Positions 49,000-61,311 are shown, numbered from the stretch's first letter. The stretch is 64,000 nt of DNA from Scylla paramamosain (GCF_035594125.1 NW_026973714.1:543501-607500), one strand, 5' to 3'. Made by a program: numbers and translations. Notes: generated from the sequence alone by a model not told the origin.

Positions 49000-50379
49000 C
49001 TTTTCTCTCCCTCTTTTCAATGTCTAACTTCACTTTCCTCATTATCGTATTTTTCTGGAGTAGTATCTTGCGCGCCTCCTTCTGCTCCTTAGCCTCAGAA
49101 TAAGTAAAGTTCTGACGAAGTACCACCTGCTGCCGTCAAAAAAAGTATTTCTGTTGTCTAAACTTTTCCTGGTTTCATTTTCTCTCCCCCTGAGCTACTA
49201 ACCCACTGAATGGCTCCAATTTGACCTCTTGACTGTTGATGACACACGTTTCACTTCACTTGGGTTACCTTAGATAAATAACACACAGAGCCGAAATAGA
49301 ACAGCAGGCCCCGGGAGGTTCCAAGCACCTCATTGTTTACGTCTTTTGAAATTATTCTGTCAGATTGCTACACATTTCCATTCGTTCGTGGCGGTGACAA
49401 GTAGATCAAAGGGTCTAGTGTAAGCGCAGTGTGTGATTTCAAAGCGCGAAGTGACATCAACAGGAGTGATCGAGTCTCACATGTTTTAGTGGCCCAGTCA
49501 GAATCGTAAAGGGCAGTGTGTGTTTCTGAACATGTGGTGCCGAGATCAATTTTAGGGGGTACTGAAAAATGCTGCGTATATTGTAAGGCGGTACAATGTA
49601 AACGCTCCTTGCAAGGCACACCAAACTATCGGGAGTGTACTTTCATATTTGATGAAGTTAGCCTCATTTTCAACTGTTAATACAACTGTAGTTAATACAA
49701 CCAGATATTAGAATTAACGGGCGCGGGAGTGTCCAGACTAGACGCAAGGGGTGCTGAGGTCGCAAAAAAAGGTTAAAAAATGTTAGTCTATGGAGAGATG
49801 AAGTAGTAAGTGTCACATTGTCATTGGCAGTAAAGTGTTAACAAAGCTACAAGAAAAGAAAATCTGAACTTCGTTACAGTACAAATGAGGATAAAGAATA
49901 CTTGTAGCCATCCTGTCCTCGCCTGATGTATGACACAAGCACAGGGAACGAGGGACAGAAACGCCTAAACAGAGAAGAGCAATAAAAATGTTAAAAAAAG
50001 AGGAAAGAAAAAAAAAAAAAAAAGGAAAAAATGAGGATAAAAGAAGGGAAAAAAACAGTTGTTGGTACATAGACAACAAAAGAAAGCTTATACAAAGGAG
50101 TATTATTAATTATTTTACTGGAAAAAGAAAAAGAAAGGAAAAAGAAGCTTAAAAAGGAAAAAAAACAAAGTAGATGCATAAATAAAGAAAGGAAGTTATT
50201 ACACAAAAGGGAATTACAAATTATGTTATTAGACAAGGAGAAAATAAACAAAAATAAATAAAAATGTAGAAAAATGAGTTAGCATGAGAGAGAGAGAGAG
50301 AGAGAAAAAAAAAAAAAGGTTGATGCATATACATAAGAAAGGAAAATTATTACATAAAGGAGGATGATTGACTTTTGTT
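49000..50379. other. No supported gene; possible hAT-end trace
   Basis: 49752-49790 (GAGGTCGCAAAAAAAGG, then TTAAAAAATGTTAGTCT) resembles a decayed end of some hAT elements, but the match is too weak to call. 49980-50340 is A-rich. Confidence 0.35.
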
Positions 50380-50755
50380 CCTGTCTACACTACAGAGTCA
50401 GGAATGATTGTTTTGTCCCCACCGAGAAGTTAATGTACACAGGAAGGACTGGTAAATATTAAAGGCAAACAGATAAACATGATGACTAGATAATAATGAT
50501 GCAAAACAAAGAGATTACTTTTCAACAACAATCTGAGGAATTAATGTCCACAGGCAGAGCAGGTAAATGTCAAACGTAAACAGATAAACACCAAAACAAA
50601 ATAATAACACAAAAATAAGATGATTACTATTTCAGCAAAATTACAAAATGAGAACAATTTATGAGCACTTTCTTGTCTAAACAATTAGTACACACAGGTA
50701 CGGCAGGATACATCAAAGGTAAATATTTACACACAACAACTAATTAATAATAATA

Positions 50756-50830
<75 letters not shown>

Positions 50831-51920
50831 TTAACAATAATAATAATGATAATAATAATAATAACAACTACAACAACAAAAACAACAACAACAACAACAA
50901 CAACAAGGTGATTTCTTTCCTAGCAACACTACCAAGAGCAAGAGAGACAAGAAGAATCAGTCTCACCTGTGCAATTAACATGCAAAGGTAAATAAGAGAT
51001 AAACACTACGGGTAGATACAACACCTGAACTAAATAATATTACAAGAACAAGGTAATTAATATTTTCCATCGCCACAAAAGGAGAACCGAGACTAATAAC
51101 TTTCTCACCTAAGGAGTGAACACACACAGGTAAGGCAGGTGAGATGAAAGGTAAATACACAAATAACTTAGTAACAATCACACAGAAGGAACATTACTTA
51201 CTGAAATACAAAACTGAGACAGTAAAGAGTAATTTCCTTGTTCTCACCTGTGCTATCAATAAACACAGGTAGAAGAGAAGAGGACAGGTTCAATGAAAGG
51301 TAAATACATAAAGAAAAGAAAAAATGTTATAGGAAAGAGGATTATTGTCTTTTGGAAATGCACAACAAGGAGAGCAAGGAATAATAATCACTTTCTCACC
51401 TCAACTGTTAGTAGCCACAGGTAAGACAGATGGAATTAAAGGTAATTATATAAACAGAAAAGCAGGAAATATTACAAGAATAGAGGATCATTATTTCCTA
51501 ACAATTCAATAAAAAGTAATGGATAATAACTCTCCTCTCACCTTAGCTATTAATAAACACAGATGAAGGACAACATGACAGGTGGAACTAAAGCTAGAGT
51601 TACCTAAAAAAAAAAAAAAAAAAAAGAGGACAAAAATGTTACGCGAAAGAAGATTGCTGTCTTTTTAATCTACATGGAAAAAGAGAACAAGGAATAATCA
51701 CCTTGTCACTTGAAATATTAATAGCCACAGGTAAGACAGGCAGGATTAAAGGTAAATACAAAAAAAAAAAAAAAATACCAAAAATATTATACGAAAAGAG
51801 TATTATTATTTTAACTACTCATAAAAAATAAGGAAAAAATAACTTTCTTCTCACTAACAACACTCACAGGTAGGACAGGTAAAGTAACTCCCAAAACAAT
51901 CTTTAAAAAAATAAAAGGTT
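50380..51920. repeat. ~145-bp degenerate satellite, about ten units
   Basis: A landmark CACAGGTAAGACAGGT-like block followed by ATTAAAGGTAAATAC recurs near 50438, 50549, 50693, 50981, 51122, 51253, 51413, 51558, 51724 and 51862. Typical spacing is 131-166 bp, with one double gap holding an (AAT)n expansion. Many units pair CTCACCTGTG with CACAGGTA across 10-15 nt, forming a short stem. Between landmarks, units share ATTACAAGAA, GAGGATTATT and AAGGAATAATAACTTTCTCA blocks. Confidence 0.75.
50748..50905. repeat. (AAT)n then (AAC)n array inside the 145-bp satellite
   Basis: About 35 AAT units with interruptions are followed by (AAC)n at 50865-50905. The array occupies one double-length gap in the surrounding satellite. 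Confidence 0.95.
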
Positions 51921-52367
51921 TACATTCTGACACAATGGACGATACTATTTGGCACGTTTGGTGATTACGGTGACAACAGTTATTGTTATCATCAATATCA
52001 TTACTGGTGAAAGCTTTGCATGACAGCGAGGGATGGTCCTGCTTGTCTCCGAAGCTTCCGACGAGAGAGCAGACAAAGCCATTTAGATATTACCATTACG
52101 TAATGAAGGTGAGGCCTATGAATAATTATGGAGATATCTTATTAAGTAAAGTGGACAGAAATAAAGGCTGATGCTATGACTCCTTTTATTTATTTATTTA
52201 TTTTTTTTATTTTCGCGGGAATGGAAAAAAATAAAATAAAAAAAGTTGCTTCATTTATTGTATTGCCGCACTCCTACGTGAGTTGATTGAATTAATATTG
52301 CTTTTGAAAAATAATAAGTAATCATAATAGAATACTGTGAGACCCTCGGATATACGACAGGAAAACA

Positions 52368-52431
52368 ATGAGGGACAAGATTACTGCCATTCATCTCCTT
52401 CTCTTGTGCGTATCGTTCCTTCTGCACTCAG
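52368..52431 (+). CDS. Probable signal-peptide first coding exon
   Basis: ATG at 52368 in ACAATGA context opens a 21-residue segment with a short charged start (MRDK), a hydrophobic core (AIHLLLLCVSFLL) and a small-residue end (HSG), a classic secretory signal. It ends at CAG followed by GTAAAT, a good splice donor (GT at 52432). The exon is 64 nt, so the next exon would enter in phase 1. The intron begins with (CT)n. No downstream exon was identified before the (CA)n at 52598. The protein is unknown. A chance open stretch cannot be excluded, but the signal peptide plus donor at the right place is suggestive. Confidence 0.42.
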
Positions 52432-52432
52432 G

Positions 52433-52437
<5 letters not shown>

Positions 52438-52512
<75 letters not shown>

Positions 52513-52592
52513 CAATCCCTGTGGCCACGTCCGTAATCACACCTTCCCTTTCGTGCAAAATACTTCCCCCGCCTCGCCAGGCTTGAATGAAG

Positions 52593-52684
<92 letters not shown>

Positions 52685-52796
52685 TTAATACACTGCAGCC
52701 TATCACGTCACTGCTTCTCCCTTATTTCCCTCCCTACCTCGACTGTCCCATCCACATCCTTATCATCGTCTATCACTGCTACTACTACGACTACCT

Positions 52797-52838
<42 letters not shown>

Positions 52839-52840
52839 AA
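52438..52840. repeat. (CT)n, (CA)n, (CTA)n cluster after the signal-peptide exon
   Basis: (CT)n 52438-52508 begins six bases inside the putative intron. (CA)n 52598-52682 and (CTA)n 52773-52840 follow. Confidence 0.96.
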
Positions 52841-52983
52841 AGTGCTGCTGCTACTACTACTACTATTACTGCTTTACCTATATAGAAGGTATGTTTGCAG
52901 AAAAAATAGATGAGAAATAGCACAGAGTAAAAATTGCATGCTGTTGCCTTGACACTAGCGAGCCTTCCCTCTCCCCTCTCCTC

Positions 52984-52985
<2 letters not shown>

Positions 52986-53038
<53 letters not shown>

Positions 53039-53105
53039 ACCCTTCCACCATGCTCATCGCTACACCCTCAGCACCTCAGCCGTCACACCTACACGTTCAT
53101 CCTAT

Positions 53106-53152
<47 letters not shown>

Positions 53153-53160
53153 GCACTACT
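52986..53160. repeat. (CA)n and (CTA)n
   Basis: (CA)n 52986-53037 and (CTA)n 53104-53160. Confidence 0.96.
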
Positions 53161-53306
53161 ACTGCACACTTTCCTCAGACCTCAGCCAGCCCTTCCCCTC
53201 TGTGAGCCAGACACAAGTGGTGCAGTGTGCGTGATGGGGCCTCGCAACTTTACAACAATTCCTCTCGTGGTGACCTTGAGCGAGAAGGGTTTCGAGGGTG
53301 TAGGTA

Positions 53307-53310
<4 letters not shown>

Positions 53311-53394
<84 letters not shown>
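53311..53394. repeat. (GA)n array
   Basis: About 42 GA units. Confidence 0.97.
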
Positions 53395-53398
<4 letters not shown>

Positions 53399-54439
53399 AA
53401 CAAAACAGACAAGGAAGATTTAACAGGATTACAGCCAGTGACCGGGATACACACGCATCATCAGAACAAGAAGGTGTTGCTCTAATAAGGCGATTATTTC
53501 CTGTGGGTTGTTATGCAGAATTATCATCAGTGCAGGAAGGGTTCTAGGAAAGTCTGAGGGGAAGGGAGAAAGAAAGGTTACATTATCACGAAGAAAAAAG
53601 ATGTTTCTCTTATTTTGTTGTGGTTCCAGGAGGGGGTGAGAACAAAGAAAGACACAAAGTCTGAGAAAACTACGCCTGATGAGAGAGTAAGGCGCCGTGA
53701 AGGTCGGAGACGCCAAATAATCGCAACGGAAGGCAAGGCTGCCACAAACACGTCAGTGACACGTCAGCCTGTCGTCCACCACGCCCTCACTGAGGCTAAC
53801 GAGCCACTCAGGAGCTGCTGCAGGAGACGGACAGGCACCGGTGTGTTATATACCTGGGATTGGGGCGACTGTAATGACGTGAGGCGAGGCGAGAACAGGG
53901 CGCTAATACCCGTCTTCCCGCCCGCCTCCCTTCCTTCCTGTGTGCATGACTGACTGACTCACTGAGCGCAAGGGCATGCCAACACTTGCACGGCTACACG
54001 AACCAAGTCACTAAGTCAGGAGGTCACCAACTTGATAATGAGTCACGGTGGTGAAGGGGAAGCACCCCCGCCTCTTCCGTCCCCCCTCCTCCCTGCCCCC
54101 TTATCCCTGCCCCCTCCTTCCTCCTGGACACAGTGACTCACACATAACACACGGCCAGAGTTGTGAGGTATGATTCAAAGCCTTGCCATGCCGCTGTGCT
54201 GTTAGAGTTAGGCTGAGTTATGGTGGCACAGCCGGCGCGCCATGCTGGAAAAAAATATGACCCGAGGGCGACCAGAGGTGGAAAAACGTGGGAGAGAGGG
54301 AGGGAGGGAGGAATGAAAGGACGCACATTCATAATGGTGTCTTTTTTCAGACCCTCAACTCGATCTTACTCGTTCTTGCATTGCGCCTGACCAAGGTTCT
54401 ATTTAAAATCTGTGGTCCGTAGAATCACCTACATGTGTG

Positions 54440-54441
<2 letters not shown>
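53395..54441. other. No supported gene
   Basis: Unique sequence, with a C-rich block at 54065-54125 and a short GGGA run at 54295-54310. Confidence 0.5.

Positions 54442-54513
<72 letters not shown>
54442..54513. repeat. (GT)n array
   Basis: About 36 GT units, about 200 bp upstream of the YY1-like motif. Confidence 0.97.
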
Positions 54514-54711
54514 GTATTTAGAGACGATGCCTTCCCTTCCCTTCCTTCTCTATAGAGGATGCAAGACTGTACCTGTGTTTGTGTTCGCGAAGTTCACGTA
54601 TGTGAACATATATGTGGCACAGTATAGCATACTATACACTCCATCACTCATTATTGTGTCATGTGCTGCAAACAACAAAACAAGTAGTCTATTATTACCT
54701 CTATCATGTGC

Positions 54712-54724
54712 AAAATGGCGGCTC
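54712..54724 (+). promoter_or_regulatory. YY1-like motif upstream of the 55-kb ORF
   Basis: AAAATGGCGGCTC matches the AANATGGCGGC consensus of YY1/Pho sites, which often sit just downstream of transcription starts in animal genes. It is 324 nt upstream of the preferred ATG. It could mark a first exon or be chance. Confidence 0.3.
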
Positions 54725-54902
54725 AAATAGGAACAAGTCAGGGTGTAAACATTTGCGCTACTTGTGTCATTCTTTATTCAGGTCTGTATAAAAGCTTCGG
54801 CTTGATGGACCTGGCCTTACGTATTGAACTGTGTATGAAATGCAGAAATGCATTAATGTTACAAAAGGCAAACAAAATATATCAATCAATCAATATCAAT
54901 CA

Positions 54903-54905
<3 letters not shown>

Positions 54906-54950
<45 letters not shown>
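54906..54950. repeat. (CT)n array acting as polypyrimidine tract
   Basis: About 22 CT units immediately before a CAG acceptor. See the 55-kb ORF. Confidence 0.95.
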
Positions 54951-54953
<3 letters not shown>

Positions 54954-55035
54954 GCGGTCTGTTCACCACCATCCTACTTTTCGCCAATCAGCCAAAACTG
55001 AACCAAGGTACATTTTTAATTTCATGAGAACTAGG
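54954..55035 (+). other. Probable 5' UTR or leader of the exon holding the 55-kb ORF
   Basis: (CT)n at 54906-54949 forms an unusually long polypyrimidine tract ending in CAG at 54951-54953, so an exon would begin at 54954. The 82 nt before the ATG are AT-balanced and contrast sharply with the GC-rich coding sequence that follows. Confidence 0.4.
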
Positions 55036-56106
55036 ATGGGAGCAAAAAGCAGTCGATTGTCAGTGGAGGCACGGCTGAGCCTCCTGGGCGAGTGTGGCGT
55101 GGACGCCGTGAGGCTGTCCCGCCCCCGCTCAGGGGGCTGCTGTGGGAGGGGGAGGCGCTCTCTGGCCTCCTTTACCTTCCGGCAAGGGGCCGAGGGGGGG
55201 GCGAAGCCCCTCGTGTCGGATCAGGCGGCCAGCCTGAATATGGACAAGCTGGCCGCCTTGGACCAGGAGACACCCATCAGGGTGCACTGCCTGGCAGGAG
55301 GCGCAACAGTCTTCTGTCAGGACCTGCCCCTGAGGGACCTCCTGGCCGGACTGAAGTACACTACGGCGGGGCGTCACGCCGTTTTGTACTTCAGCCTGGC
55401 CGGAGGTCTGGGTGTCCACGGGGGGCAGGGGCAGGGCTGCCCCGTGCTCTTTTGCAACAGCAAGAGAGTGGGCAGCCGCCCCAAGCCCCCCCAGGAGGAC
55501 CAGGCTGTCCGCGTCCCAGAGGCGGGGCAGGAGGCCGGCCCCGCCCCAGAGGCTGGCCAGGTGGTGGTGGCCAGCCCGGGGCACGAGGCCGGCCACGCCC
55601 CTGAGGCTGGCCAGGTGGTGGCGGCCAGCCCAGGGCACGAAGCCTGCCCCGCCCCAGAGGCTGGCCAGGTGGTGGCGGCCAGCCTGGGACACGAGGTCGG
55701 CCCCTCCCCTGAGGCTGGCCAGGTGGTGGCGGCCAGCCCAGGGAAGGAGGCCGGACCCGCCCCTGAGGCTGGCCAGGTGGTGGCGGCCAGCCCGGGGAAG
55801 GATGGCCTGGGCCTGTGGGTCTCGGCCCCCAGCCCGGAGGAGGGGCAAAAGGAGGCCAGGAGCGCCACGACCCCCGCGGAGGACGAGGGAGCGGGGCTCG
55901 TCCTCCGAGGAGTGGGGAAGGGAGTGGTGGCCCCTTCCCCCCCACCACAGCGCCAACTCCCCCAGCCAGGGAAGGCTCGCCAGGGGAGGGGCAGGGCTGG
56001 AAGCAGGTTGTCCTACGGCCTGTGGGACAACCTGCTCGCCATTGCACAGACCCTGTCCCTCACCCTGGTGGTGTACTCCGCCCTGCTGGACTACTTCCCT
56101 GACTGA
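55036..56106 (+). CDS. Unrecognised GC-rich protein, 54-bp repeats, C-terminal TM
   Basis: The frame encodes 356 residues from the ATG at 55036, about 80 nt after a strong polypyrimidine-CAG acceptor at 54952. The same phase is open further upstream to 54706, but only through (CT)n and AT-rich sequence, so the later start is preferred. The N-terminus MGAKSSRL fits an N-myristoylation signal. A Cys/Gly/Arg-rich patch (about 33-42) and a roughly 100-residue domain with PIRVHCLAGG and RHAVLYFSLAGG follow. About 160-255 holds five 18-residue units, EAGQVVAASPGHEAGPAP-like, at exact 54-bp spacing (55549, 55603, 55657, 55711, 55765), preceded by a shortened unit. The last ~25 residues (LLAIAQTLSLTLVVYSALL) are hydrophobic and end close to the stop, as in tail-anchored proteins. 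GC content is far above that of the neighbours. No known family is recognised. It could be a host gene, a retrogene or a sequence carried by a mobile or viral element. Confidence 0.6.
   Translation: MGAKSSRLSVEARLSLLGECGVDAVRLSRPRSGGCCGRGRRSLASFTFRQGAEGGAKPLVSDQAASLNMDKLAALDQETPIRVHCLAGGATVFCQDLPLRDLLAGLKYTTAGRHAVLYFSLAGGLGVHGGQGQGCPVLFCNSKRVGSRPKPPQEDQAVRVPEAGQEAGPAPEAGQVVVASPGHEAGHAPEAGQVVAASPGHEACPAPEAGQVVAASLGHEVGPSPEAGQVVAASPGKEAGPAPEAGQVVAASPGKDGLGLWVSAPSPEEGQKEARSATTPAEDEGAGLVLRGVGKGVVAPSPPPQRQLPQPGKARQGRGRAGSRLSYGLWDNLLAIAQTLSLTLVVYSALLDYFPD
55519..55800 (+). repeat. In-frame 54-bp coding minisatellite
   Basis: Five 54-bp units plus a 30-bp partial unit at the left (55519-55548) encode an 18-residue Ala/Gly/Pro/Glu-rich repeat. 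Differences are mostly conservative (for example A/V, H/K, A/S), and the unit length preserves frame. Confidence 0.92.
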
Positions 56107-56130
56107 GGGGGGCAGCCGGCCCCACAGGGC

Positions 56131-56298
56131 AGTCGGCTGCCCGGGGAGGGGGGAGGGGGGAGGGGGGAGGGGATAGGTTAGGTGGGAGGGGGGAGGGGGG
56201 AGGGGGGAGGGGATAGGTTAGGTGGGAGGGGGGAGGGGGGAGGGAAGACAGCCTGGAGGGGGGAGGGAGTGCTGTCTTGGGAGGGGGGAGGGGGGAAA
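56131..56298 (+). repeat. G-rich 40-bp minisatellite with quadruplex-forming runs
   Basis: Runs of four to seven G separated by single A alternate with ATAGGTTAGGT. The block GGGGATAGGTTAGGTGGGAG recurs at exactly 40-bp spacing (about 56169 and 56209). The array starts about 25 bp after the stop codon of the 55-kb ORF and grades into the TTAGG array. Strand asymmetry is extreme. Confidence 0.85.
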
Positions 56299-56396
56299 GG
56301 GGTAGGTTAGGATAGGTTAGGTTAGGTTAGGCTAGGTTAGGGTAGGTTAGGTTAGGGTAGGTTAGGTTAGGTTAGGTTAGGTTAGGTTAGGTTAGA
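56299..56396 (+). repeat. Interstitial arthropod telomere-type (TTAGG)n array
   Basis: About 19 TTAGG units occur with some variants (GATAGG, GCTAGG, GGGTAGG). The last eight or so are uniform, ending in TTAGATTAAG. TTAGG is the ancestral arthropod telomere repeat. Its position 190 bp after a coding frame makes it interstitial. Confidence 0.9.
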
Positions 56397-56768
56397 TTAA
56401 GCTATCAGGACAAGTAAATAACAACACCGCCGTGTGCGGCGGCCATCATGTGAGCAATGCACGTATTTTCGTGACCACCTGCTGCCTTGGCAGAGACAGA
56501 GCGAGAGAGAGGGAATCACGTTTTTTTGCATGGCCAGTTTTCCTTTGTTTCTTCTTCGCATATTTTATTATTCGCATATCTATTACCAAATTACTCGAGA
56601 ATGAGCCTTATTGGAAGCTAAGGGAAAATAAACTGTATGATCGAAGTATGGGAACATTAATATAGGTACTTGAAAATGTACCTTATGGAAAGTATAGGAA
56701 AATTAACCGTATGATCGAAGTAGGGGAAAATAAATAAAGCTACCCGAAAAACAACCTTATTGAAAGTT

Positions 56769-56770
<2 letters not shown>

Positions 56771-56844
<74 letters not shown>
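56771..56844. repeat. (GA)n array at a LINE 5' junction
   Basis: About 36 GA units directly abutting the third-LINE fragment. Confidence 0.97.
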
Positions 56845-56849
<5 letters not shown>

Positions 56850-56857
56850 GCTTGGTG

Positions 56858-57217
56858 GCCACCGATGACGACCAACATCACCCAGCACCAGTAACGTCAC
56901 TGGAGCACCGCCGGGACGTGTCGGCGCTAGTGGTGTGCCACAAAACTCAGGTGCAGAGGGTCCCTCACCTTGACCCCCTGAGGCTGCTGCCACACACAGT
57001 GCAGAGGTGCACCAGAGCTGCGGCCAGTAGCGACGAGCTAGTGAAGGTGCCTCGATCTCGCTCTAGCCAACACCAGCGCACCTACACAGCCAGGACTTCG
57101 CGGCTGTGGAACATGTTCACGGCGGCCACGCCCCAAGTGCAGGACATGTCCACGCACCAGGTGAAGCTGGCAGCCCACAGCTGGCGTAGCACGCACCTGT
57201 CCCCACTGGCGCTTTAA
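56858..57217 (+). mobile_element. C-terminal fragment of a third LINE family
   Basis: The open stretch encodes SLEHRRDVSALVVCHKTQVQ, RTYTARTSRLWN and a terminal LAAHSWRSTHLS-type ending, stopping at TAA 57215-57217. The LEHRRDV...HK...RLWN pattern is the usual extreme C-terminus of many arthropod LINE ORF2 proteins, but the sequence differs from the other two families here. It is 5'-truncated directly against the (GA)n array at 56773-56844. The AT-rich tail (57220-57300) is probably its 3' UTR. Confidence 0.65.
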
Positions 57218-57327
57218 ATTTTTACTGTATTATTGTATTAGTATTATTATCTTTATGTTAAGTATGTATAGTATGTATACTATCATAGGCTTTTTAAACA
57301 ATTCCATACTCAACGTGCAATTTTAAG

Positions 57328-57400
57328 CCTTTCTGTAAGTATTTGTTTATATAAAAACAAATACTTACAGAAAGGTTTTTCTCCTTACAGTAGAAAAACC
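57328..57400. repeat. Two back-to-back hairpins at a LINE junction
   Basis: The first hairpin has 21-bp perfect arms (57328-57348 and 57355-57375; CCTTTCTGTAAGTATTTG...) with a six-base loop. The second has nine-base arms (GGTTTTTCT near 57374-57382 and AGAAAAACC near 57392-57400) and shares the GG at its base. They lie between the third-LINE fragment and CR1-like copy B. Confidence 0.9.
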
Positions 57401-57418
57401 AAGCACAGGATAATCGCC

Positions 57419-58968
57419 GTTCAAGACACCAGGACCTGATGAAATATATCCCAGAGTACTTAAGGAATGCAAAGAGGTTATTAGTGAGCCGTTAGTTTCT
57501 ATCTTTAGGAAATCACCTGAGTCAGATGAGGTACCAGTAATGTGGAGGCAGGCTAATGTAGTACCTATCTTTAAAAAAGGAGATAAAACTTTAGACCTGT
57601 CAGCTTAACTTCAGTTGTGGGTAAATTATTGGAGTCAATAATAGCGAGGAACATTAGGGAACATTTAGACAATTAGAATCTTTGCATAACTTGATAAATC
57701 AGTCAGAGCATGGCTTCACAAAGGGAAAGTCTTGCCTGACAAACTTGTTAAGTTTTTACAGAAGAGTGTACGAAGCAGTAGATAATGGTGATAGTTATGA
57801 CATCTTATATCTGGACTTTAGTAAAGCATTTGACAGGGTACCCCATCAAAGGCTCCTGAGAAAGGTTAGGGTACATGGGATAGATGGGAAGGTGTTAGGC
57901 TGGATAGGGTCATGGCTTGGTAACAGGCGACATAGAGTTGTAATAAACGGCTCGAAATCCGAATGGGGTCATGTAATTAGTGGGGTGCCACAGGGATCAG
58001 TATTAGGGCCATTATTATTTCTAATATATATCAATGACTTAGATAGTGGAATTAGTAGTGATGTTAGTAAATTTGCGGATGACACAAAGATAGGTAGATT
58101 AATTAGGTCAGAATCGGATGCATCGCACTGCAGGCAGATTTAGATAGGATGAATGAATGGACGGATAGATGGCAAATGCAATTAAATATCAATAAATGCA
58201 AAGAACTTAGCGTAGGTAGAGGAAACCCACACAATAGGTACACATTAAACAACCAAACTCTGGTAGGTACGGGGTACGAGAAAGATTTAGGAGTTATAGT
58301 TAGCTCTGAACTCCGTCTAGGAAAACAATGCATAGAAGCCAGAAACAAGGCAAATAGGGTACTAGGATTCATTTTTAGGAGTGTTAAAAGTAGAAGGCCG
58401 GAAGTAATATTAAAGTTATACTTGGCGCTGGTCAGACCACATCTAGACTACGCTGTGCAGTTCTGGTCCCCACATTACAGGAAAGATATAGGTCTATTAG
58501 AATCAGTACAGAGGAGAATGACTTAAAGGATACAGGGGATGAGGAGTATTCCTTACGAAGCGAGGTTGAAGCGGTTAAATTTACATTCTCTAGAGAGACG
58601 TAGGTTAAGAGGGGACCTGATAGAAGTCTTTAAGTGGTATAAGGGTTATAACAAGGGAGATGTAAGCAAAATTCTTAGGATCAGCATCCAGGGAACAAGA
58701 AATAACGGGTTCAAGCTTAAAAAATTTAGGTTTAGGAAGGAGATAGGAAAAAATTGGTTCTCAAATAGAGTGGTAGATGAGTGGAACGGACTCAGTAATC
58801 ATGTTGTTAGTGCTAGGACATTAGAGAGATTTAAGAGAAAATTAGACAGGTTTATGGATGGGGATAACAGATGGAAATAGGTAGGTATATTTCATACAGG
58901 GACTGCCACGTGTAAGCCTGGTCGCTTCTTGCAGCTTCCCTTATTTCTTATGTTCTTATGTTCTTAAT
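57419..58968 (+). mobile_element. CR1/Rex1-like LINE, 5'-truncated (copy B)
   Basis: It is highly similar to copy C from the SPGPDEIYPR region to the same 3' UTR and TTCTTATG-type tail (58946-58966). It begins at about 57419, shortly after two back-to-back hairpins. The 3' tail abuts a long (AT)n array at 58987. Confidence 0.9.
57422..58880 (+). pseudogene. CR1/Rex1-like LINE reverse transcriptase, decayed (copy B)
   Basis: Compared by eye with copy C, this copy has several inactivating changes. There is a 13-nt deletion at about 57593, where the ASNYRP segment is lost, and an insertion at about 57674. There is a one-base frameshift near 58122 in the segment after FADDTK. An AAA-to-TAA nonsense change at 58524 ends the segment that reads ESVQRRMT. 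A 3-nt deletion occurs near 58690. The catalytic DFSKAFD and FADDT motifs survive in the middle frame (57682-58143). The remaining sequence is nearly identical to copy C, so the disruptions are recent. Confidence 0.88.
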
Positions 58969-58985
58969 TTTCTTCTTTTCTGTTG

Positions 58986-61006
<2,021 letters not shown>

Positions 61007-61311
61007 TTCTCTCAGCAGGCAGGCACGGGATGAGGAAGGAAAGGCACAGGTAGGGATGCTTCAGGTCGTGCACGTTGCCACATCTTCTTTCTCTGTTTCC
61101 TTCTAATAAATAAAATAAATTAATAAAAGATAATGATTAATCAAAAATTTAAAAAAAAATTAAAAATGAAAACTGCTTCATGCTCAGTTTTTTTTTTTTT
61201 TTTTTCTTGACACATTATTCATTTGGTGTCCGGGTCACGTTCCTTCATCAGCTTCCTTAATACTCACTGTCCCTCACTCCTCATCATCTCCTCAGCCTTC
61301 ACTCTCTCCTT

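Noticed and set aside
49752..49790. Second hAT terminus
   Set aside because: Only a loose match to a CTCAACC-type end; no partner TIR or target duplication was found.
55129..56047. Long antisense frames opposite the 55-kb ORF
   Set aside because: Very GC-rich sequence with few stop codons; the sense strand has the acceptor, ATG and coherent domain layout.
56299..56396. A true chromosome end
   Set aside because: The TTAGG array is under 100 bp and is followed by 7.5 kb of LINE-rich sequence, so it is interstitial.
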